Shown here: piece after piece, positions 1 through 11,200 of the stretch | How the letters are laid out: every line of letters starts with the position of its first letter | How positions within the stretch are numbered: the stretch's first letter is position 1 | Assembly (NCBI RefSeq): GCF_019059575.1 | Contig: NW_024881591.1 | Span: forward strand, 434,001 to 498,000 | DNA: 64,000 nucleotides | Source: Amphibalanus amphitrite | Lineage: Eukaryota; Arthropoda; Thecostraca; Balanomorpha; Balanidae | Direction of reading: 5' to 3' | Made by a program: the position numbers and the translations under genes | The notes under the pieces: generated by a model | The model's input: the letters and a program-made list of their open reading frames with translations, nothing else | The model's database searches: none | Told to the model about the DNA's origin: nothing

Positions 1-271
1 AAATAAAACGAAAAATGACGTTCCTTTTGACTGAAGTTCTGCTCATTCTGCTAACATATGCATATCCTACTCGCTTGAATAGGGTTTGACAGTTTTCGTC
101 TTTCCTTTTTCCCCTCGTGAACGTGGGAAAGGAATCAAGTTGAAGTAAAACTGGAAGAGGGCGCGGTTTTGGAATAAATTTGTAAGCCTATATCACATTA
201 CGATAATTTAAGTGTACCATTTTTTGTGAGAATATTTGTGCTGATAAATTAAAGAAGAGAGCAAGCTTGTT

Positions 272-3200
272 ATGGAACCCATTCTGAATGGCATCTCATC
301 TCCAGATGCTGAAGTTGAGGCTAAGGTAAAAAGACCAATTTTCAGCCCATAGACGAAGGATATAAAGAAAAGTCTCTTTCTCCAATGCTTTGTAATGTTT
401 ATTCACTGCAAAATGAAAAGGTTAATGAGAATGATAGTCGGATAATTTATGAGTTGGGGACGGGGGTTGGGGAATAGGTAGGTATTTTTCTTTAGTAGGT
501 AGGTATCTAGCCGTTTGCCCCATGATCTTCATATCAATGGTTGATATATATCTGTAAATGGCTCATTTGGTGATCAGATCTCGTTTTTATCCATCAAATT
601 TGTTTCAGCCACTGAACCTGGTGACTCCAAGTATTCCCACCAAGACACCAGTGTCCCTGCTCCAGGAACTGGCTGCCAAACAGTGCATCACACCCAAGTA
701 TGACCTTCTGCAGGTGAGCTGAACTACTGGTTACTGGCTGAGCTTAATGCTGTTTTATACTTCCTCCTCACATTTATGGTGTCATGGGAGTCACCATCCC
801 TCTAAGACTTTCTGACCAGGATGTACACCAGTCTTTGAATATGCTAACTGCTAAGGACAATGTTGGACTGACCCACTCACATACAAGATGCCTTTCCACT
901 TGCTGAACCTCACTCCAGTAGGCAAAGGGTGTAGAAATGTGTGCATGTGATCTGAAAGTCCCCCCCCCCCACATGTGTTGAATACATTTCTCTGTGGCAC
1001 TGATCAAATATTCATGGTCAGTGGGACATATTGCACCCTTCCACTCCCTTCCTGAAGGAAAAAGGCAGTCCTGAGTGCTAATGGTTTAATAATTGTGTCT
1101 GATACTCTTCAGTATCTGATGCCAGCAGGGTCTGACACCTTGCTTGCATAAGTTCATCCTGTTAGGCTTGCATGGCATGCTGTGTGGCCTGATATTCCAT
1201 CCTCTGCTGTCTGGCCCCCACTGATACAATGCACCATCTTTTGTGATGTGATTCAGGTGGTGGTGTGATAACTGATATCCAACTCTCCTCTCTCCCCTGC
1301 CTGCAGAGGCTGCTCTCCAATGTCTTTACAGGTGACACTGACAAACCATCCACACATCCCCACAGGTATGAGGTAGATGTCCCTGTCCTTTGTGCTGTGA
1401 CAGTGCTCTGATACTGCACTGTACCTGCCCCTCCCCCCCCCCCCCAAGATAGTCCCGTGGTCTGACACTCCATCCTCCCCTGCCACTCCCCTCACAGGTA
1501 GAGGGCGCCGTCCATGAGCCGACGTTCCTTTACCGCGCCACGGTCGGAGAGTTCGTGGCCAGCGGCCAGGGCCAGAGCAAGAAGAAGGCCAAGCACATGG
1601 CGGCGCGTGCCGTGCTGGACCAGCTGCTGGGTCAGCAGGCGGCCACGCCGCTGGTGCCGTCGGCGCGGCCGGCGGCGCTGGCCGAGCTGCCGCTGCTGCC
1701 CTGCGAGGACGACGCGGCCGGTAACCCGGTGGGCCGGCTGCAGGAGCTGTGCATGTCGCGCCGCTGGCCGCCGCCCACCTACGAGCTGGTGCACGAGGAG
1801 GGCCAGCCGCACGAGAGGACGTTCACCATCGCCTGCTGCATCGGCACCAAGGCCAGGGAGATCGGTACGGAAAGGCCGGGACGTACCTACTGTGCAGGGA
1901 CGGGTGGGTCAGGAAATACGGACGGAGTATTGTCGTCGCTTTGGACTTTGCAGTAGCAGTCGATTTTCTGGAATATTCTATTATACAGCTATTTCTTCCG
2001 TTTTAAATCCATTTTAGTTTGCGAAAACGGCGTAATCTGTTTTATGAAGCCTTTTCGGCTGGTGTATTCGGCCGGGATGTCTTGTGTTGGTCTGAGATTT
2101 TATCAGTCTATTACGTTACCCCTGTGTCCCCCCGTTATCAAGCTGTATCGCTGACCGTCTGTCATTGGTCTGTCAGGCGTGGGCAAGTCGAAGAAGTGCG
2201 CCAAGCGCCAGGCGTCGTCTCTGATGCTGTCCAAGCTGCGCGACTCGTCACCGGCCGACGGCGCCAGCGTGCTCGATGACGAGGATGAGGTGGGCGTCCG
2301 GTGGTCCGGGGAGCGGGACTGGAACCAACCCAGGGACTGGGGCAAGGTGGTTGACCCACCCACCATTCTCACTTTCATTGTCGGGACTCTGAGCCAGGGA
2401 GTCACTGTGGGATCGGTACATTTTTTTTCAGTAACTGAAGTCGTGAAAGGTGTTTCGCCGGAAGTTATGAAATCAGGGAAATGATGCCGTCGGTGCATTA
2501 AAATGTACCGTGCCGACTGCCGAACTCTCTCGCCTAGACCGTTTTAAGCCATCAATGAACTTTTTATCGGTAGTCATTTATAGCGATTTCCTTATTTACC
2601 TTAAGTATTTACCTTAAGTAAAGGTCATTAGGTACCCTTTCGAGTAATCAGACCCTTTACTCAAGAGATGCCTCCTCTTCTTCTGATGAAGACGAGTAGG
2701 CTGCCATGCTAGGTGAGGCCATACATTGATGGCCACGATGATCATTAGTATGAGAACTTGTAGTTGAACTTTTCAGGGTGATCCTTCCATTCCTTCCCCA
2801 GTCTGTACTTGAACACATCGACATTTGGAGCATCGATGGTGTGGGTTGACAGCTTGTTCCATGTCTGAGTTACTCGTGCCGCAAAGAAGGCTTTTCTGGG
2901 TCCCAATTGATGCTGAACTTGAAGTTTTTGATCGTGACCTCGGGTGACACGGCTGAGAGAGTTCTTGAACATGCTGTTGTGACAACACGGGCACTCTCTT
3001 TGGAAGTCCACCTTTTCGAAGCCTTTCAAAATTTTGAAGGTCTCGATGATGTCCGACCGTTTCCGTCGGAATTCCAGAGTAGGTAAATTAAGGCTCGACC
3101 TGAGGCGATCTGAATATGAAAGGTGAGACAGTCCGTTCACCAGCCTTGTTGCCCGCCGCTGCACCTGTTCGAGTGCATCTTTGTCCTTTTTGAACTTGGG

Positions 3201-6200
3201 ACTCCATATAACAGTTGCATACTCGAGGTGGGGCCTGACAATGCTTTTGTACAAGGCTTTGAAAATGTCGCTGTCAATGTTTGCAAAGGTATGCTTGATT
3301 GCACCAAGAATTCTATTGGCCTTGTTAATCTGGTTAGTGACATGTTTTGAGAAGGATAGCTTCATGTCTATAGTGACTCCCAGGTCCTTTTCCTCACAGA
3401 CTGCTTCAAGGGTATGTTTGCCTCCACCCATAGTTGTCATGGTATACTCACTTCCAGGATTTGTTGGTCCGAGATGCATGACCTTGCACTTGAGTGGATG
3501 AAAGATCATCTGCATTGTTTTTGCCCAATCTTGCAAAGAGTTGATGTCCTCTTGCAGATTGTGAAGTTCACCATCACGCTCGTTGATGACTTGGTAGACC
3601 TTGGTATCGTCCGCAAACATAGAGATATGACAATTTAAGAGGTCGGGAACATCACAGACAAACATGGAAAACAAGAGAGGCCCGAGCACTGAGCCTTGCG
3701 GCACTCCACTTGTTACAAACTCCCAGTCTGAGAGTGATCCATTGACGTTCACTCTTTGCCGCCTGCCTGTTAGAAAACTCCTTATCCACTGATGAGTCTT
3801 TGCATTCACCCCTAGAGCCTGGACCTGGGCTAGAAGCCGTTCATGGGGCACAGTGTCGAACGCTTTGGCATAGTCCAGAAACACAACATCCACTGGTAAG
3901 CTGTGGCTTAGCGCTTCCGTCCAAATATCAAGAGCTTCCAGTAGGTTTGTGACCGTAGATTTTCCTGTGATGAAACCATGTTGTTGGCGAGCGATAAGAT
4001 TGTTTGTCTTCAGATGAGCGATGATGTCCTCGCATATGATCCTCTCCAGAATCTTGCATAATATTGATGTCAGTGACACTGGTCGGTAGTTCGCGGGATC
4101 ACTTTTGTCGCCTTTTTTAAAGATTGGCGTGACGGTGGCCACCTTCCACTGCCGTGGAACTTCTCCAGTTTCAATACTTTTACAGAACAGAGATGTGATG
4201 GGTGTCGCAAGTTGGTCAGCAAGTTCGTGCAAAACACGAGGGTGCATGTTGTCGGGACCTGGCGATTTATCAATCTTCAGTGTTTTCAGCTTGGCATGGA
4301 CTCGCTGAACAGTTATCGCAACTTGCATCTCTGCCTCCAGAGGCTTTGGAGCTAGCGTTGGGATCGATGACTTGTCTTCCTTTGTGAAAACGCTTGCGTA
4401 CTGATGATTCAATATATCAGCCTTGTGCTTGTCGTTAGTTGCCAGTTCACCATTAGCACTACGCAAGTCCGAGATACCACATTTTGATTTCCTGCGACGG
4501 TTGACGTAGTTCCAAAACACTTTGTGATTTCCTTTGACTTCTTTAGCCAGCTTCGACTCGAATTCCCGCCTTGCTTTCCTGGTCGCGTGGGTAGCTTCAT
4601 TTCTTGCCTTGACATGTTATGTCAAGGCAATCGGTGTTAACACCTTATCGGTGTTATGCTGTCGTTTTCCTATGGCTTTACAATTTTCGTGTTCCATTCC
4701 CAGCTGGCGCTGAAGATGTCAAGCTGCGCGAGTCTGAGGGACGGCTGGCAGCCAAAGCTGGCACAGCAGGGCGGAGCACGCGTCAGCCAGTTCCACCGCA
4801 GTCTGAAGACGTCCACGGCGCCTCTGGTCACACAGCTACAGGTACTGGTGGAAGCGAGGAAGCGGGAGGGAGGGGCAGTTTATTACCGGGGAAGGGGAGG
4901 TTTTAGGTGTAGATTGAAGGAACGAGTGATTACCCAACCTTTCAGCTTTTTCCTGTAATAGTAGGACGACTAGCCGCCGATCAGAGCATTCTTACGTAAG
5001 GCTTCTTCTCTTCGCAGCCCAGAAACGGAATCTTATATGAATTTTGTCTCTTATGATTTGTCACCTCACGACCTATCAACCATTGCCACAGCACCCCAGG
5101 AAAGCAGCTCACTCTGACACTCTGAGCCCGCAGGAGTTCCGTTCTGACCAGTGCCTGCCGTCCGTGTTTCAGAACCTTTCTCTGGACTCAGTGTTCAACT
5201 GCAGCCAGCACCTGGAGGAGCTGGCGCACGAGCAGAACTTCGAGGTCACCTGGGTCGACATCGACGAGCAGACCACAGAGGGTGAGCGTCCCGTGCCGCC
5301 GGCCGGGCGGGGCACCGGAGGGCAGGGAGTAACCCGACCTGACCTGGTCGTAGGGGTGTATGGAACCGATCCGAGTCCTGCCTCTGAATTTTTGTCCTGA
5401 CCTGAGCTAGTCACGGTGTTGTCCTAATCCAGACTTGACACGGCCGCAGAGCTACCTGACCCAACCTTTTTCCGGAAGTTGACCCGACCTGGTCCTGCTC
5501 CAAGAGATGTCCTGTTTTCAGACACGCACCTGCAGAGAACTACCGTGCGGCGAAGGCTCTCTGGTGATTGCATGTCAGGGTAAGTATTGTGATTTCAATG
5601 CCGCAGTTGAAATTTCCCGTGGCAATGCTCCGTAACTCGGAAGGCCGTCATTTGTCATCCCCTTTCCTTACATTATGGACTCATATCCGGTCCCGTTCTA
5701 GCGTATGAGGGACTTGCGGTCTTCCGTGATCAACCTGTACTTCTCCTGCCTGATGCTGCAGCGTTTAGATACGTCCTGCGCCACCTCCCAGCTCCGTAGT
5801 TCCGCGTTCCCGGAGAAAACTTTACGACACAAGAATCTTCAGACGCTAATTCCCACGTTGCGGTAGTTACTCGACTCTCCCTAGTAGTTATCGCCAGTGT
5901 CTGATGTTTTCAGGTCGTCACCAATCACCACTGTGTCTCCCCCGTCCGCAGTCTAGTCACCACTGTGTCTGTCCCGTCCGCAGGCCGCCACCACTGCTTG
6001 GTGCGGCTGTCCACTCGCCAGTGACCGTCACCACATCTGTATCTGTCTCGTCACCGCTGCGTGTTACCCGTCCGCAGGCCGCCACCACTGCCTGGTGCAG
6101 CTGTCCACCCTGCCGGTGGCCGTGTGTTACGGCACCGGAGACGATCCGTCCGGCGCCAAGTCGGACGCCGCCCACAACGCCCTCGAGTATCTCAAGATCA

Positions 6201-6214
6201 TGGTGCAACAGTAG
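272..6214 (+). CDS. loqs: Loquacious/TRBP/PRKRA-type dsRNA-binding protein (Dicer partner), complete
   Basis: Seven exons close in phase: 272-325, 609-713, 1498-1864, 2177-2289, 4704-4841, 5173-5281 and 6078-6214, about 340 residues. The first dsRBD (about residues 29-98) starts TPVSLLQEL, contains ITPKYDLLQ and has the KKKAKHMAA helix. The second (about 129-198) starts NPVGRLQELC and ends with GKSKKCAKR. The third, C-terminal domain begins SQFHRSL and contains FEVTWVDIDEQT and CLVQLSTLPVAVCYGTG, which is the signature of the Loqs/TRBP Dicer-binding domain. Family members bind small-RNA precursors through domains 1 and 2 and dock on Dicer through domain 3, in microRNA or siRNA production in the cytoplasm. 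The start was chosen as the only ATG giving a phase-0 exon before the first domain. Intron 4 (2290-4703) holds an antisense LINE. Whether the RNA-pathway role is miRNA-like (Loqs) or siRNA-like cannot be told from sequence. Confidence 0.9.
2640..4618 (-). mobile_element. 5'-truncated non-LTR retrotransposon (Jockey/CR1-like LINE) with open reverse transcriptase frame
   Basis: On the minus strand an uninterrupted frame runs from about 4612 to a stop at 2745, over 600 codons. It encodes a reverse transcriptase: SPGPDNMHP, the palm motif with YRPVSLTS, FLDYAKAFDTVPH, GVPQGSVLGPLLF and the catalytic FADD box, followed by the usual thumb and C-terminal segment. The amino-terminal endonuclease is missing, so the copy is 5' truncated at about 4612-4618. 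The intact frame suggests recent insertion. It sits antisense inside Loqs intron 4. A 12-bp inverted repeat with a 3-bp loop (4604-4630) marks the 5' junction. The 3' end is not sharply defined; a short repeated TTTACCTTAAGTA motif lies near 2590-2615. I could not find target-site duplications. Clade assignment within Jockey/CR1 is tentative. Confidence 0.88.
5935..6106 (+). repeat. Tandem duplication of the acceptor side of Loqs last exon (exon-edge echo)
   Basis: The stretch from CCCGTCCGCAG through the first codons of the last exon (6067-6106) is repeated almost exactly at 5973-6012, a period of 94 bases, with two substitutions. A third, shorter piece carrying CCCGTCCGCAG is at 5940-5951. 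The outer copy keeps an AG acceptor and reads GRHHCLVRLST before a stop. Confidence 0.85.
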
Positions 6215-8249
6215 GCGACCTGGTCAGGTGCGGCGCCGGGCAAGGCGCCCGCCCTATATCGTGAGTGAGGTGCGAACTTCGACCTGCATACGGGGCAGGC
6301 GATTGGGTGTGCTTTGTGAGATAAATGACATTTTTCTGGACAGGACGGCCATATTTCTTTTGTGGCCTGTGGTCGTTTTGGCGACGGGAAGAAATGCTTT
6401 CGTCGTCTTGCTGGATACTGAAGATGCGTTTTGGCATATTCTTTTGCTCTTGCGACTGGTCTATTATTTTCACCGCATAGTGAAACTCGACTCGGGTAAC
6501 GAGTGTTCAGCTTCCATTTTCAGTCAATAGCATTCAATTGACAGAAGCAGTTAGCACGAATGCGTTCTTTTTTGTGGATTTTGGGGCTCATCTGACATTG
6601 CTTACCAGGTGGGCTCGCGTTTTCCGCCAGCTGTTATTGTGTAGGAGTTTAGGCCGCGCGGCCGTGTCTATACCTCCGTGTCTGTCTGTCTGTCCGTGTG
6701 TAGCCTCCCCGCTCCGCGGCCGGCGCCGACGGCGACCCCGGCGGACCGGCGCCGGCGCCCGCCGCGAAGCCCGCCTGTGTCCGGCGCTGGGCGGACCCCG
6801 GGCGCGCGCGCGCGAGCTGCCGCCGCCGCGCGCGCGCCCTCCCTGTGATTCAGCGGCGGCTCGTGCGGCGCGCCACCGCCGGCCGCGCGCGCCGCCGCTG
6901 CTGCGGCCGCCAGGGCGCGGCGCCACCAGGACCCCGTTTCAGCGCATGACGCTACCTGACGCCACCAGATATTCGCGCTCGGTGTCTACGGAAACGTAAG
7001 TAAAATTGGCAATGCTGTTTACGTTTCCATGGAAACCGAGCGCCAATATCTGGTAGCGTCAGGCAGCGGCGTGCCGTGAAACAGGGTCTCAGAGCTGACG
7101 GGACGCCGCGCCCCGGCCGCCCACCAATGCCAGCCGCTCTGGCCGCCCGTCTACCAGTGGTAGGACGCGAGTATCGGTGTGTGATGGGGTAGTATCGCGA
7201 CCCCTCTGTGCACGCCACTGGTCTCTTCAATATACGAGTCGAGTGCAGCGAGCAGTGTCTGACTAGCAGCGAAGACAACTATCAATGAATGAAATAAGAA
7301 AGAATCAAAGAATGAGGAATCACGGCCTGGTGGGATGCAGAGGGCCGATGGCGTCGAAGAGAGGAACAGGATCAAACATGGAGCACAGCCAACTGCCGGT
7401 ACTCGAGGCGATCTCGGCTCTCGATATGCTACATACAGAGGAATCCATATTTTGGTTATAATATTGCGCCACTGTCACCTGACACTTTAACCGTGCATCA
7501 GCTTTGGAGGAGCCAAACAATACAGCATAGCCCGCCCTCTGCCTGCGAACAGGCAAATGTGCAAAATATGCTCCACTAGCAACATTGCACGTAAAACACC
7601 TTAATGATATCAAAACAACCCATATAGGCACAACCTTGGTCTAAAGCAAACAGCGGCCCCCTGCGACCGAATCTCAGGAAGGCGCGATCACGGTCCACCG
7701 ACACAGCGCAGCGACCGATTCACACGTACCCTGTCTGTCACATATCTCATTGGGAGAGCCAACGCCCTCCATCCAGCACATTGAGCGAGACAACAGCGGG
7801 AGCTGCCGGCGGTGGCGATGGCTGCGTAAAACAGAGAGCGTGGTTACATTGAGATGGCACCGGCCCGCGACCACGGGCACGTCGAGGCTTTAGATCACAG
7901 TCATCCCGAGAGTTGGTCCAGCATACGCTATGGAGATTTTAGTTTGCGGGCCAGGCAGCATATCCTGGCATATAGAGAGCTAATTGGGAGTATCTCACCC
8001 TTTTTCAAGGGTAAGTCGAGGAGTTGGACGGTCTTATTCAGAGCTATAACGCTGAGGGAGCCTCACTTTGGCTTCGTGTCAGAAGGCATACTTCATATCA
8101 CACTGTCGAGTCGTGCCACTACTCACCGATATAAACACATCGTGTATCCCCGACCACCCCGTGGATCGCAGAGAGCCACATATAACACCGAGAGACCAAG
8201 ACAATGCTATCCCCGGCACAGACCGCCCGAGCCGCGGCACCGGCGGGTG
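6215..8249. other. Intergenic region between Loqs and ANKZF1 3' ends
   Basis: Convergent genes end on both sides, so 3' UTRs are expected here. An extremely GC-rich stretch with CGCG runs lies at about 6710-6925; its long frames are low-complexity Arg/Ala/Pro and show no domain. A fold-back element is at 6930-7088. I see no supported gene in 7100-8249. Confidence 0.5.
6930..7088. mobile_element. Small fold-back/MITE, about 159 bp
   Basis: The ends GACCCCGTTTCA and TGAAACAGGGTC are inverted copies. Inside, arms of about 34 bases (6950-6983 and 7035-7068) are largely complementary around a centre containing GTTTCCATGGAAAC. A related arrangement is found at 20193-20358. No coding capacity. Confidence 0.65.
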
Positions 8250-11200
8250 TCACGCCGCCGTACCGGCCCCTGCGGTGGCGGCGCGGTGCTGTCGGACGCA
8301 GGCGGTGGAGCAGAGCAGCCGGCCGCTGTACTCGAACGGTACCCGGCCAGTGATGTCCTCCCCGCAGTGGCAGCAGCGCACCAGCGCGCGGCCGGACTGC
8401 TGGGCGGCCATACGCCGCTCGGCCGCCAGCGCCCTCTGACGGACAGAGATAGGGTCGTGGAGGGTCAATACTGTCACAACGGCGGGCGCGCGAAGGAGGC
8501 GGAAACAGGATGGAGACTTTATGTTCGAAAATGAGAGGCTAAACAGCACGAAAAATGTCTAAGCTGAGCCGCGACGCAGGTAACTAGCACTATACATGGT
8601 ACATCAGATTGCTTAATTCGTAGCAGCTGGAAGTTACCTTTTCCCTGTCAGAAAGTTGTAGGAATCTCCGTTTTTCCTCTTCTTCCTTTTCTTTCTCTTT
8701 CCTAGCGGCCTCCTCGATTAACTGTTGAGCTTTCTTTTCCTTCATCTTTTCCTTTCGCTTCTGGTTTTGTAGCTTCTTTTTCTCCGCGTCTCGTTGCTTC
8801 TTTTCCGCCTCCATTTCCTCGGTTAGTGGAGCAGGTATGTGAGCCTGAGACAGAAGACACCAAACTAATCAAAGCAAGTCACAACTCAGTCAGATGTGGG
8901 CCCAAGTTGCAGCAGCACCATACTATAACCGCCGACAGCTCCACCGTAGCCTCACATCGCACTCAGTTCATAAAACAAAGTTGGCACGCTACACACGTAC
9001 CCCAGCCGTTCATCGGGACACGTCCGAAACTCTCCCCTCACCCTGAGACGTCTCCGGCCTTAACCTCACCTTGGCGTAGTTGTGTTTGTCCGGGTGCGCT
9101 GCCCGGTACCGACGGAACTGGTTGCGGGTCTCCCGCGCGGACGACACGTCGTAAGGTGTCTGTCCGGCGCCGTCCCGCAGCGTCGGGTCGGCTCCCACCT
9201 CCAGTAGGCGGCTGTAATGATCAGCTACGAGTTAGACACGTCATATGCGACAGGTCACACGACGATACAGGTCAAACAGAGCCATTTGCATGCCACATCT
9301 GAGCCGATTAAACAAATCAAATCACAAGTCTTGTGTCGTCACAAGCTTTCGTTTTCATTCGGACCCACCCGCTATAAAGTACTCAAACGTTGTTTCGTTT
9401 TTATATGTTGAGTAATTGTAACAGTGTCGTTCTGAGCTGTATAACCCAACCCGACGGCAGCAGCTGACCTCACGAGCGCGCTGTGTCCGGCCCGGGCGGC
9501 GGCGTGCAGCAGGGTCTGAGAGGTCTGTCCGAAGGAGCGGCTCAGCAGGGCAGTCAGCGGCACCAGAGGCTCAGTCAGCAGCGCATCCAGACCTGCCGCG
9601 TCGCCGGTCTTACAGAGGGTGTAACACTGCACCCGGAACTCCTCTGCGCCGGCTGGAAAACAGGGGGATGATTTTTTTTTAGAGGGTTTCACGGGTTTGA
9701 TCGTCTTCACAATCAGCTAGCGCAACACTGGATTCTCAATCTTTTATACTCGATAAGCAGATTGCACCAGTGCACCACATGACTGACGAGGTTCGGTCGA
9801 CGACTCCCGTCATATTTACCCGGTTCCTTGGGCTCCGGTGGCTCTGCATCAGTCGTGCTCGGCGCCGCCGTCTGCTGCCCATTGTCCGTCGTCCCCTGTG
9901 TCTCCCCGACCTCCGCGGCGCGCTGCTCCTCCCTCAGCCGCCGGCGGAACTCCCTCCGTCTCCGCCGCTCCTCCACGGCCGTCACCACGCGGTCGTCCAG
10001 CGGCCGGGACGAGTCGAAACCCTCCTCGGGCGAGAACGACGACAGGTCGGTGAGCCCGCGCATCTGGCGGACTTCATACTCGGCCATCTCCGAGTCGGAC
10101 CCCTCGGAGTCTGTCACCGACAGCGAGCGCTCCAGGTCCTGTTGCCGCTCGCTGTTTCGCCGGTCGCGCGCGGTGATTCGCCGGCCGGGCGGAGGGGCGG
10201 TGGGTGGGCCGGTCCGCTCGGCTGGAGGTCGCTCCGGCCGCGGGGAGCGGCGAGGGGTGCGGGCCGGCGTCTCCGGTTTGGGAGGAGACTGAGGCACCTG
10301 ACTGAGGTTCACGTCCACGTCCGTACCTGGGGATGAGCGACAGACCAGTGGAGACGTCTGAGGGCGGGAGATGTGACGTGGGGCCAGCCAATTACGCATT
10401 ACGCTGATGAACTAAGTCTTGGTGTCATAAAATGGGATAAGTACCAAATACGGTAATTAAAATAAAAAGTGCAACTATTTTAGCCCACCACTTAATCTAA
10501 ACGGACTGTTTATTGTCCCATTAACTACTAAGGCTTGAACGAGAGTACCGATTAAAAAACAGGTAGCATAGGCGAATATTGGGATTTCACGACTTTTGAT
10601 GATTACAAGTTACAACATAGTGCCAGAAATAATTATGTTATTTATTACACTATGATTATAATCATGTAACCAAAGTATTTTCGAGGCTATCACTCACCGT
10701 AGACATGGACACAGGTGAGCGCCTGGTAGACCCGCTCCAGCTCGGCGAACGTCGGCCGTCGGGTTGGGAACGGTACACTGCGGATGCGGGGGTCGCGCCG
10801 GTTCAGAGGGGGCGCCTTTCCGCCGTACAGTGCCGCCGCGCCGCTGCCCAGGGCGCGCACAAACAGCAGCGAGCAGCGCGACACCTCCTCCTCCCAGGAG
10901 GCCAGCAGCTCCTGAATGTGCTGGAGACGAGAGGGGAGAGGAGGTCAATGAGACGTTACACTAAGAAAGGCCATACCAGACAGGCTCACTGACTTCCTTT
11001 GTTGGCAGAGTTGCCCTGTTGGCGATCATGGCAAATAAACAATAATTGCCTGTCTCGTGACTGACTGACTGACTGACTGACTGACTCGTGACTCGTGAGA
11101 GGACCAATGAATGTCTTCATGTCATGCTCTTCTAATGTCAGATGCCAAGCTCTCCCGTTACCTGCACGAGCGATGCCTCGTTGTACCGTCGCAGGCTGGC

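Noticed and set aside
6538-6999. Long frames of Arg/Pro/Ala in very GC-rich DNA
   Set aside because: Low-complexity translation on both strands, no splice-consistent chain or motif.
8590-8814. Lys/Glu-rich frame that looks like a separate small protein
   Set aside because: It is the coiled-coil exon of ANKZF1, joined in phase to the exons at 9070 and 8435.
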